Below are positions 41,353-49,295 of a stretch of DNA of 64,000 nucleotides, piece by piece (position 1 is the stretch's first letter; each line of letters begins with the position of its first letter). Position numbers and translations under genes: made by a program. A model generated the notes under the pieces. It saw only the letters and a program-made list of their open reading frames with translations, was not told the DNA's origin and searched no databases. The DNA is from Anaerolineales bacterium. Its GTDB lineage: Bacteria; Chloroflexota; Anaerolineae; Anaerolineales; UBA11579. Location of the stretch: the NCBI GenBank assembly GCA_026129255.1, contig JAHCIJ010000003.1, forward strand, positions 248,001-312,000. Direction: 5' to 3'.

Positions 41353-42405
41353 ATGGAGAATTTGCAAACGATCCGTGAGCAGGCGCTGGCTGCCCTCAAT
41401 GCCGTGCAAGACGAGGCGGCGCTGGAGCAGTGGAAGGTGGCCCAGCTGGGCCGCAACGCTGCGCTCACCCAGGCGATGAAGAACCTGGGCCAGCTCAGCG
41501 CCGAGGAGCGCCCGCTGGCTGGCAAGCAGGCCAATGAGGTCAAGCTGGCCCTCGAAGCTGCCTTTGACGAAAAGCGCAGCGCGCTGGAAGGCGCGCGTCT
41601 GCGCGAGTCGCTCAGTAGCGAGAAGCTGGACGTGACGTTGCCCGGCCACTCGATTGCGCTGGGGCGCCTGCACCCCATTACGCAGACCCTGCGCCGCGTC
41701 AATGCCATCTTTGCCCAGATGGGCTTCCAGGTTTATCGCTCACGCGATGTCGAGACGGATGAGTACAACTTCCTGCTGCTCAACTTTCCGCCCAACCATC
41801 CGGCGCGTGAAATGCAAGACTCTTTCTATGTAGAGGGCGGCGCACCCGATAACCCGACCCTGCTGCGCACGCATACCTCCGCCGGGCAGATCCACGCCAT
41901 GCGTGAATACGCCGCCAAGGATCCGGGCAACCCGCCGCCGATCCGTATCGTGCTGCCGGGTATGTGCTATCGCTTTGAGCAGGTCTCCTCGCGCTCCGAA
42001 GTGCAGTTCACCCAGGTTGAGGGTCTGGCGGTGGGCGAGAACATCACCTTCGGTGACCTCAAGGGCACGCTCACCGATTTCGCCCAGCGCTTCTTCAACG
42101 CCAATGTGCGCACGCGCTTCCGCGCATCACACTTCCCGTTCACTGAACCCAGCGCTGAGATGGACGTCGAGTGCTTCGTGTGCGGCGGCTCCGGCTGCTC
42201 GGTGTGCAAGCACAGCGGCTGGCTGGAGATCTTGGGCAGTGGCATGGTGCACCCCAATGTCCTGCGCAACGGCGGCTATGACCCTGAGAAGTATTCCGGC
42301 TTCGCCTTCGGCATGGGGCCAGAGCGCCTGACGATGCTGCGCTACCGTATCGAAGATATACGCTATTTCTGGCGCAACGACATGCGCTTCTTGGAGCAGT
42401 TTTAA
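41353..42405 (+). CDS. pheS: Phenylalanyl-tRNA synthetase alpha subunit
   Basis: 350 residues, catalytic subunit of the alpha2beta2 enzyme. N-terminal coiled coil (1-90), motif 1 around GRLHPITQTLRRVNAIF, motif 2 CYRFEQVSSRSEVQFTQVEGL and motif 3 FAFGMGPERLTMLRY. A CxxC..C cluster CFVCGGSGCSVCKHSGWLEI is typical of many bacterial PheS. ATG 41353 after GGAGGAG is the start; the longer frame from 41332 lies in the terminator T-run. Confidence 0.97.
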   Translation: MENLQTIREQALAALNAVQDEAALEQWKVAQLGRNAALTQAMKNLGQLSAEERPLAGKQANEVKLALEAAFDEKRSALEGARLRESLSSEKLDVTLPGHSIALGRLHPITQTLRRVNAIFAQMGFQVYRSRDVETDEYNFLLLNFPPNHPAREMQDSFYVEGGAPDNPTLLRTHTSAGQIHAMREYAAKDPGNPPPIRIVLPGMCYRFEQVSSRSEVQFTQVEGLAVGENITFGDLKGTLTDFAQRFFNANVRTRFRASHFPFTEPSAEMDVECFVCGGSGCSVCKHSGWLEILGSGMVHPNVLRNGGYDPEKYSGFAFGMGPERLTMLRYRIEDIRYFWRNDMRFLEQF

Positions 42406-42409
42406 GGGA

Positions 42410-42441
42410 CAGTGAGCAGTAAACCGTTATGAGTGAACAGG
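42410..42441 (+). repeat. Left arm of palindromic repeat element
   Basis: 32 nt beginning CAGTGAGCAGT and ending AGTGAACAGG with 11 nt between; both ends and the spacer length are identical to 52835-52866. It begins 5 nt after the pheS stop and contains the start codon of the four-helix gene. Confidence 0.8.
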
Positions 42442-42941
42442 CTGTAGTGCGTAAAGGGTTGGAGAGTTTACTGGTATGGGAAAAAGCCATGCATCTCGCC
42501 ACGCGCATCTACAAGGAAGTGCTTCCAGGTCTGCCTAAAGAGGAAAAATGGGCGATGGCTGTGCAATTGCGTCGAGCCGCAGCCAGTGTTCCCGCAAACA
42601 TCGCTGAAGGGTATGGTCGCTTTTACTATCAGGAAGGTGTGCGTTTCTGCTATATCGCTCGCGGTTCGCTTGAAGAAGTACGAACCTTTCTTGCTTTGGC
42701 AAAGGAACTCAACTACCTCGATGGTAGTTTGCACACCTCACTGTCCGAAGATATTCAAGAGCTGCGCAAGATCCTGGGCGGTTATGTTGCTTATTTGAAA
42801 AAGAACAAACCAGGGCAGTATGAGCCTGGCTCAACACTAAGCACTAAAGAAGATTCTGCAATTTATTCTGTGAGTACGGCTGATTGGGAAGACGATGTTC
42901 CTGATCCCTGCTCACTAATCACTGATTTGGAGATTTCATGA
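42429..42941 (+). CDS. Four-helix-bundle protein (23S rRNA intervening-sequence/Avd-like)
   Basis: 170 residues. SLLVWEKAMHLATRIYKEV and LRRAAASVPANIAEGYGR (about 48-65), with FLALAKELNYL, are hallmark helices of the S23/IVP family, first known from insertions in 23S rRNA genes and now common as free genes. The last 30 residues (YEPGSTLSTKEDSAIYS to PCSLITDLEIS) are not part of the fold and come partly from the repeat arm. The gene separates pheS from pheT and overlaps pheT by 4 bp; both flanks are arms of a palindromic repeat. Probably mobile or repeat-borne. Confidence 0.88.
   Translation: MSEQAVVRKGLESLLVWEKAMHLATRIYKEVLPGLPKEEKWAMAVQLRRAAASVPANIAEGYGRFYYQEGVRFCYIARGSLEEVRTFLALAKELNYLDGSLHTSLSEDIQELRKILGGYVAYLKKNKPGQYEPGSTLSTKEDSAIYSVSTADWEDDVPDPCSLITDLEIS
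42907..42927 (+). repeat. Right (inverted) arm of palindromic repeat element
   Basis: 21 nt starting CCTGCTCACTAATCACTG, matching 52870-52890 at 19 of 21 positions and complementary to the inner end of the left arm at 42432. The outer 11 nt of the arm are absent, replaced by the pheT ribosome site and start. Confidence 0.75.
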
Positions 42942-45466
42942 AGACGCCACTTTCCTGGTTGAAGGATTTTGTTGATCTTGAGGGCATTAATCTGGAGGAA
43001 TTAGCGCACACCTTAACGGTGGCCGGTCTCGAGGTTGAAGAGATCCACTACATCGGCTTGCCCATGCCCAGTGGCCTGCAACAAACCAAGGTCAGCGGAC
43101 TCTCCTGGGATCCTGAGAAGCTCGTCGTGGCCGAAATCCGTGAGGTTGGCCCGCACCCCAATGCCGATCGTCTCGTGCTCTGCCGTCTCTTCGATGGCGA
43201 GCAGGAGCACACGGTGCTCACTGGTGCGCCGAATCTGTATGACTACAAAGACAAGGGCGAGCTCAAGCCGCCCCTCAAAGTGGCCTATGCCAAAGAAGGT
43301 GCCGAGATCTACGACGGCCACCAGGAGGGCATGCATAAGACGGTGCTCAAACGCACCAAGATCCGTGGTGTGGATTCGTATTCGATGGTGTGTTCCGCCA
43401 AGGAACTGGGCATCTCAGAGGAGCATGAAGGCATCATCTTCCTGCCCGCAGATGCCAAGCCCGGCACGCCGTTGGCCGATCTACTGGGTGATGCGGTGCT
43501 CACGATTGCCATCACCCCAAACATTGCGCGTGACGCCAACATCTACGGCGTAGCGCGTGAGATTGCCGCGCTCACCGGCCGCGCCCTAAAACCGATGCCC
43601 ACCGATGTGCAGGCCGCTGGGCCAAAGATCGATGGCGCGGTCAAGATCGATATCAAGGACAGCGAGCTTAACCCACGCTTTGTGCTGGGCATGCTGCGCA
43701 ATGTGGAGATCAAGCCCAGCCCAGGCTGGGTGCAGCAGCGCTTGCGCCTGGCAGGCATGCGCCCCATCAACAATATTGTGGACGCCACCAACTACGCCAT
43801 GCTGGAGCTCGGCGAGCCGCTGCACGCCTTTGACTATGATGTGCTCGTGCAGCGCGCCGGCAGCAAGACGCCTACCATCCTCACGCGCCCGGCCAAACAG
43901 GGCGAAACACTCACCACGCTGGATGGTGTGGAGCGCAAGCTGGATGATTTCACTGTGCTGGTGTGTGACACGGCTGGCTCACTGTCCATCGGCGGCATCA
44001 TGGGCGGCCTCGAGTCCGAAGTGACCGAGACCACGCGCAACGTGCTGCTCGAAGGCGCGTCGTGGAACTTTATCAATGTACGCAAGACGCTGGTAGCCCA
44101 GCGCATGTCGTCTGAGGCCGCCTATCGCTTCTCGCGCGGTGTGCACCCCGCCATGGCGCCGCGCGGCGTCAGCCGCGGGCTGGAGCTCATGCGCCAATGG
44201 TCAGGCGGCGTAGTGGATGCCGGCTTGGTTGACGAATATCCCAAGCCCGCCGAAGTGGTGCAGGTCGCGATCAGCCCAGCAGATGCCAAGCGTTGGCTGG
44301 GCGTCGCCCTTAGCAATGAGCAGATGAGCAAGATCCTCACCACGCTCGGCTTTGAGATCAAGCAGCAAGGCGATGGCCTGCTGGTGACCGTGCCTGACCA
44401 TCGCCTGGATATCGAAACGGGCGTGGTGGGCAAAGCGGACCTCATGGAAGAGGTGGCGCGTATCTACGGCTATGACAACATCCCCGCCACGCGCATTGCC
44501 GATGCGCTGCCGCCGCAACACGGCAACCCGCCGCTGGAGCTGGAGGAGCGTGTGAAAGATCTGCTGGCGCGCATGGGCATTCAGGAGGTGATGACCTATC
44601 GCCTCACTTCGCCAGAAGAGGAAGCCCGCCGCCTGCCGCCCGAAACCACGCCCGACGACAAGCCCTACGTCAAACTGGCCAATGTCATCTCGCAGGAGCG
44701 TACCGTGCTGCGCAAGAGCCTGCTCGCCTCGGTGCTGGAGATTGCCGAGCGCAATGCCCGCCAGCGCCAGCGCATCGCCTTGTTCGAAGTTGGGCCAGTC
44801 TTCCATGCCTCCGAGGAGACCTTGCCGGATGAACTTCAACGGCTCGTCGTGATTCTCGGCGGCCAGCAGCAGCCCGCCGACTGGCAGGCGGCTGACAGCG
44901 CCGCCTATGATTTCTACGCCGCCAAGGGCGTGGTTGCCGAACTGTTGGCCAGCCTGGGCCTGCACGGCCTGAAGTATGAGCCGGGCGAGCATCCCAGCTT
45001 CCACCCGGGCAAGTGCGCCCGCGTGCTGGCCGGCGAGCGCCAGCTGGCAGTCTTCGGCGAGCTGCACCCGCAGGTACAAAGCCAGTACGACCTGGGCGCG
45101 CACACCCTGCAAGCCATTACCCTCAACCTGGATGTGCTGGGCGAGCTGGTGCCCGAGCGCTTTGATTCGCGCCCGGTGCCTCAATACCCGCCGGTGATCG
45201 AAGACCTGGCCATAGTGGTAGACGAGAGTGTGCCGGCCGGCAAGGTGGAGGCGATGATCGCCCAGACGGGCGGCAACTTACTGGCTGGGGTGACGCTCTT
45301 CGATGTCTTCCGCGGGGACAAGATCGGTGCGGACAAGAAGAGCCTGGCCTACCAGCTCACCTATCAGCACGCCGAGCGCACGCTCACCGATGATGAAGTG
45401 GCCAAGCTGCGTGAACGCATCATCCGCCGCATCACCCAAGAGCTGGGCGCACAGCTGCGTGCCTAA
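42938..45466 (+). CDS. pheT: Phenylalanyl-tRNA synthetase beta subunit
   Basis: 842 residues. N-terminal MKTPLSWLKDFVDLEGINLEEL (first 20 aa typical), the EMAP/tRNA-binding OB fold inserted at about 45-190 (VVAEIREVGPHPNADRLVLC), B3/4 editing domain (about 250-420), B5 (about 440-520), the catalytic-like module with IYGYDNIPATRI, and the C-terminal FDX-ACB anticodon domain (DVFRGDKIGADKKSLAYQLTY). GGAG lies 6 nt before the ATG. Separated from pheS by a repeat-flanked gene, an unusual split. A palindromic terminator follows. Confidence 0.97.
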   Translation: MKTPLSWLKDFVDLEGINLEELAHTLTVAGLEVEEIHYIGLPMPSGLQQTKVSGLSWDPEKLVVAEIREVGPHPNADRLVLCRLFDGEQEHTVLTGAPNLYDYKDKGELKPPLKVAYAKEGAEIYDGHQEGMHKTVLKRTKIRGVDSYSMVCSAKELGISEEHEGIIFLPADAKPGTPLADLLGDAVLTIAITPNIARDANIYGVAREIAALTGRALKPMPTDVQAAGPKIDGAVKIDIKDSELNPRFVLGMLRNVEIKPSPGWVQQRLRLAGMRPINNIVDATNYAMLELGEPLHAFDYDVLVQRAGSKTPTILTRPAKQGETLTTLDGVERKLDDFTVLVCDTAGSLSIGGIMGGLESEVTETTRNVLLEGASWNFINVRKTLVAQRMSSEAAYRFSRGVHPAMAPRGVSRGLELMRQWSGGVVDAGLVDEYPKPAEVVQVAISPADAKRWLGVALSNEQMSKILTTLGFEIKQQGDGLLVTVPDHRLDIETGVVGKADLMEEVARIYGYDNIPATRIADALPPQHGNPPLELEERVKDLLARMGIQEVMTYRLTSPEEEARRLPPETTPDDKPYVKLANVISQERTVLRKSLLASVLEIAERNARQRQRIALFEVGPVFHASEETLPDELQRLVVILGGQQQPADWQAADSAAYDFYAAKGVVAELLASLGLHGLKYEPGEHPSFHPGKCARVLAGERQLAVFGELHPQVQSQYDLGAHTLQAITLNLDVLGELVPERFDSRPVPQYPPVIEDLAIVVDESVPAGKVEAMIAQTGGNLLAGVTLFDVFRGDKIGADKKSLAYQLTYQHAERTLTDDEVAKLRERIIRRITQELGAQLRA

Positions 45467-45488
45467 GCGCTAAAAGATACAAGGCTAA

Positions 45489-45524
45489 AAAAATAAGAGC
45501 TAGCGATCGCTAGCTCTTATTTTG
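45489..45524. terminator. Bidirectional palindromic terminator between pheT and the MTHFR fusion gene
   Basis: AAATAAGAGCTAGC, centre GATC, GCTAGCTCTTATTT: a 14-bp perfect stem with A/T tracts at both ends. The stop codon of the minus-strand gene (45500-45502) lies inside its stem. Confidence 0.88.
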
Positions 45525-47371
45525 TCTATCAGCTCGGCCGCCAGATCGTAGCGGCTGAAGGGCGGCATCAGGTACACACCCTGCCCCCATTCCTTAATTT
45601 CTTCAATGAGTTCGGCCGCGATCTTTATGCCTTCCGCCGCGGTCTGCTCTTTGTTGCCCGCTTTTTCAATGCGTGCATGGATCGCTTCGGGGATCGAGAT
45701 GCCCGGTACCTCATTGTTCAAGAAGGTGCTATGGCGCGCGTTGAATAGCGGCAGCACGCCTACCAGCACGGGCTTTTGCAGCGGTTGGCCGCTGTCTGCC
45801 AGCATCTGTAGAAATTCACGCGCCTTGGCCGGCTCGTAAACGGGCTGGGTTAGGAAGAAGTCGGCGCCGTTGGCCAACTTGCGTTTGAGTAGCTTAATCT
45901 CGCGCTCGGGGTCGGGCGGCGCCAGGTTGAGCGCCGCGCCCACAAAGAAAGAAGTCGGCTGGCCGATCTCCGCCCCGGCATGGTCCACGCCGGAATTGAA
46001 ACCCTGCTTGATGAGCTTGATCAGGCCGGTAGGCGCCAGGTCATAGTTGTCCATCGCATCAGGGTAATCACCGATCGCCGTGGGGTCACCCATCACCACG
46101 AAGACGTTGCGGATGCCCAGCACATGCGCGGCCAGTAGGTCGCCCTGCACACGCAGCAGGTTGCGGCCGCGGGTGGGGAAGTGCAGCGTGGTATCGATCT
46201 GCACCTCGCGCTGCAGCAGCTCGCACACTGCCCAGGGGCTCATGCGCATGCGCGCCATCGGGCTGTCAGCCACGTTGATGACATCCGCCCCGGCATCTTC
46301 CAGCAACTCTGCGCCGCGGCGCAGCTTGCTGGTGGAAAGGCCGCGCGGCGGGTCCATCTCCACCGCCACCACAAAACGCCCCTTGGCGAACTTCTCTGCC
46401 AACTCGGAGCCCTTGTCTGTGCCGGTCACCTTCTCCGTGCGCTCAATGATGCGCATCTGGCCGTTCTCGACAGGCTCCACAGATTCGGGGTCGTCGAGCG
46501 CGGCGCGCATGGCGGCGATGTGCGCCGGCGTGCTGCCGCAGCAGCCGCCCACGATGCTGGCGCCGGCGCGGGCAAATGCCTGCGCGTACTGGCCGAAGTA
46601 CTCCGGCCCTGCCGGGTACAAGATGCGCCCGGCAGCTTGCTCCGGCCAGCCGGCATTCGGCATCACCGAGAACGTGGCGCCGGGCACGGCTTCTTTCATT
46701 TGCTTGAGGATGCGCAGCAGTTGCGCAGGACCGCCGGAGCAGTTAATGCCGATGATGTCGGCTCCGGCTTCGTGCAGCTTGGTGGCCACTTTGCTGGGCG
46801 TATCGCCCAGCAAAGTGCGGTCATCGCGCGTAAAGGTCATCGAGGCCAGCACGGGCAGCTCGGTCAGCGCCTTGGCGGCAAGCACCGCCTCACGTGCTTC
46901 GTAGAGATCGGTCATCGTCTCGATCAGCAGAAGGTCGGGCTGGCCCAGTAGCAGGCCGCGGATCTGCTCCTCGAAGGCGGCGCGTGCATCTTCAGGTTGC
47001 ACGCGCCCGAAGGGTGCCAGGCGCACGCCCAGCGGCCCGATGTCGCCCGCCACCCACACCGGGCGGCTGGCGTCCTGCGCCGCAGCTCGCGCAAGCTCCA
47101 CGCCGCGCTGGTTGATGAAGCCCACCTGCTCCTCGAGGCCGTGTTCGGCCAGGCGGAAGCGGTTGGCGCCGAAGGTGTTGGTCATCACGATCTCGGCCCC
47201 AGCCGCAATGTACTCGGCATGGATGCTGGTCACCAGGTCGGGGTCGATCAGATTTAGCTCGTCAAAGCTGCGTGCAAAGGCTACACCCCGCTCGTGCAGC
47301 ACGGTGCCCATGGCGCCGTCTGCGAGCAGGGGAGTGTTGTTGTCTTCCAATCGATTAATGAAGTCTTTCAT
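45500..47371 (-). CDS. Homocysteine S-methyltransferase / methylenetetrahydrofolate reductase fusion
   Basis: 623 residues, as in B. subtilis YitJ. Residues 1 to about 300 are a Cys-zinc methyltransferase: LLADGAMGTVLHERG, GINCSGGPAQLLR and GGCCGSTPAH carry the Cys ligands. Residues about 325-623 are a flavin MTHFR barrel: VAVEMDPPRGLSTSKL, VINVADSPMARMRMSP, FVVMGDPTAIGDYPDA, ADFFLTQPVYEPAKA and PVLVGVLPLFNARH. It supplies 5-methyl-THF and may transfer methyl groups to homocysteine. Last gene of the SAM-riboswitch operon; it starts 5 bp after the membrane glycosyltransferase. Confidence 0.93.
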   Translation of the reverse strand: MKDFINRLEDNNTPLLADGAMGTVLHERGVAFARSFDELNLIDPDLVTSIHAEYIAAGAEIVMTNTFGANRFRLAEHGLEEQVGFINQRGVELARAAAQDASRPVWVAGDIGPLGVRLAPFGRVQPEDARAAFEEQIRGLLLGQPDLLLIETMTDLYEAREAVLAAKALTELPVLASMTFTRDDRTLLGDTPSKVATKLHEAGADIIGINCSGGPAQLLRILKQMKEAVPGATFSVMPNAGWPEQAAGRILYPAGPEYFGQYAQAFARAGASIVGGCCGSTPAHIAAMRAALDDPESVEPVENGQMRIIERTEKVTGTDKGSELAEKFAKGRFVVAVEMDPPRGLSTSKLRRGAELLEDAGADVINVADSPMARMRMSPWAVCELLQREVQIDTTLHFPTRGRNLLRVQGDLLAAHVLGIRNVFVVMGDPTAIGDYPDAMDNYDLAPTGLIKLIKQGFNSGVDHAGAEIGQPTSFFVGAALNLAPPDPEREIKLLKRKLANGADFFLTQPVYEPAKAREFLQMLADSGQPLQKPVLVGVLPLFNARHSTFLNNEVPGISIPEAIHARIEKAGNKEQTAAEGIKIAAELIEEIKEWGQGVYLMPPFSRYDLAAELIDKIRASDR

Positions 47372-47376
47372 CTGGA

Positions 47377-49278
47377 TTAGCCTTGCTTCTTTGGGAACAA
47401 ATGGACGGCTGTGCGCGCGATCAAGTACAGCCAGAGGATAGCGAAGCCGGGGCTTGCTAATCGAATATACGCAGTGCTAACCCACATACTTAGATCCATG
47501 TTTTGGTAAGCTGTATAGCTGTTGGCCCAGAATCCTCCAGTAATAGCTGCCAACACTACGACGCCCATCCAGAAAATATCTGCGAATTGCTTTGACTGCT
47601 TGTTAAAGAAAACCAGGCCAGTGCAAAGCAATGCGATCAAGCCAATTGCGCCCCAAGTACTTGGCTGCAGGAATCCGGTGAGGAGCGACCACACCAGATA
47701 TAGACCTTCGCGAATGCGCAGATCACCCTGCAGGATACCGAAAAACGCATTTGAGAAGGCCGAGTCCGTTGAGCCTGGGCTGTAGTAGATGTGCGGCGAG
47801 AAAAGCAGCCAGAACAGTGTGTACAGACCAAGCGCGGCTAGGCTGAGGTACAGCTTGGTGGGCTGTTGTCGTATATCGTTGCGATAGATTATGGCTGCAG
47901 TCACAGCCACGGCCCAAGCCAAGTGCAATCCTTCGGGGCGTGTCCATGCGCCAAACACCAAGGCTAGCGTCCCCCAGAGCCAATAGATTATGCTGCGCTT
48001 TCCAGTTTTCTGTCCCGAAAGGTGTAGTAGTACGCTGGCAGCCAGTAGGTAGAATACCAAGGGGGCATTAGCATGAGCTAGGGTGGACATGTAAAACAGG
48101 CTGGGCGCAGTACTCAAAAGCGCAGCGCAAAGGGCGGCCACCCAAGTTTGCGTGAACCTGCGCAGAAACAGAAATACAAAGATACTGCTCGCCAGCAGGA
48201 ACAACGGAAACACAACCTTACTTTCCGGCAATCTCTCACCGAACAACTGCATAAAACTGGTGACAAGCAAGGGAACGTTCAGTGGGTACCAGGTACCCAG
48301 TGTTCCTCGCCCGGTGGCGCCTTCCTGCAAGCCAAAACCAAAAATGCCATAGCCTTTGGAACCCCACAGAATCAACTCGTCCGTTTCCGTGAAACCATTG
48401 CCCACAGATAACACAAATGCCATTGCCACAGGCACTAGCAAACCTGCCACGGCTCCCCATTCTTTGATCGTTAGCTGGGGACGTTTGAGGCTCCAGCTAA
48501 CTCTTCTATAGAGCGACACCGCTCCCCATATCGCCCAGCCACCAGCGGCCAAAATCAGGATAAAGCCTGTGCTCAGTTGTGCGCCAGCAAGTAAAGCTAT
48601 GCATAGGCTCAAGCTAAGCCAAGCGGTCCCGCTGCCAATGCCCAGGGCAAAGTGCAGCAATCCATGCTCGTCTGGCAGTGTGTGCCTGGCCACTAAAGTC
48701 CACGGCAGAATTAATGCCAGCAGAAATAGCATCGCCAGAAGACTGCTGCCTACTATCCCCGCGAACGAGCTGTAAGGCTGCCATGGATTAGCCGCACCGG
48801 CGGTGCTAGGGAGCAAAATCCCCCAATCCTCATCGAAGGCAAGTATCCGGCTGGCCCAGTTCTCTGAAGTGTCGATTTGCTGCAGATCTGTCAGGATGAT
48901 AGCAACCGGCTCGCTCTGATTTTGCTCTATGCAGAACTGTGGAGTATTTTCACAATAGTCAAAAGAGCGCGGTTGTGTGAAAAACTCAACGTAAGCTTGT
49001 TGCATTAAGGGTACCGGGCTTTGGGTGCGTGCCGGTACCAGCACTGTTGCATCCAAAGGAACATGCTGGTTCAGGAATGCATAAAAATTTGCAACTCTTT
49101 GCCCAAATGTGAAATTAGCGCTTCGCCACAAACCTGGTTGCCCCATCGAGTGGTAGATCTCTGTGATCCGAAAGGAGTACGAATTCCACAGAAGCGTCGC
49201 CTGCAGGACTAATCCCAGCAGAAGTGCTGACGCGAATAGATAGCGCAGCGCCCGGGTTGTTGAGGGTGTTGTGCCCAT
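47377..49278 (-). CDS. GT39-like polytopic membrane protein inside the methionine operon
   Basis: 633 residues. An N-terminal helix and a soluble loop of about 130 residues (YHSMGQPGLWRSANFTFGQ) are followed by about 11 helices. NGFTETDELILWGSKGYGIFGF (about 303) resembles the acidic substrate loop of GT39-type enzymes and TRPEGLHLAWAVAV recurs in that group. Base composition is clearly less GC-rich than metH and the MTHFR fusion, and methionine metabolism offers no role for it, so it looks inserted. Gaps of 17 and 5 bp to its neighbours mean it is transcribed with them. Confidence 0.7.
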   Translation of the reverse strand: MGTTPSTTRALRYLFASALLLGLVLQATLLWNSYSFRITEIYHSMGQPGLWRSANFTFGQRVANFYAFLNQHVPLDATVLVPARTQSPVPLMQQAYVEFFTQPRSFDYCENTPQFCIEQNQSEPVAIILTDLQQIDTSENWASRILAFDEDWGILLPSTAGAANPWQPYSSFAGIVGSSLLAMLFLLALILPWTLVARHTLPDEHGLLHFALGIGSGTAWLSLSLCIALLAGAQLSTGFILILAAGGWAIWGAVSLYRRVSWSLKRPQLTIKEWGAVAGLLVPVAMAFVLSVGNGFTETDELILWGSKGYGIFGFGLQEGATGRGTLGTWYPLNVPLLVTSFMQLFGERLPESKVVFPLFLLASSIFVFLFLRRFTQTWVAALCAALLSTAPSLFYMSTLAHANAPLVFYLLAASVLLHLSGQKTGKRSIIYWLWGTLALVFGAWTRPEGLHLAWAVAVTAAIIYRNDIRQQPTKLYLSLAALGLYTLFWLLFSPHIYYSPGSTDSAFSNAFFGILQGDLRIREGLYLVWSLLTGFLQPSTWGAIGLIALLCTGLVFFNKQSKQFADIFWMGVVVLAAITGGFWANSYTAYQNMDLSMWVSTAYIRLASPGFAILWLYLIARTAVHLFPKKQG

Positions 49279-49295
49279 AAGATTGGCCTTCTTAA

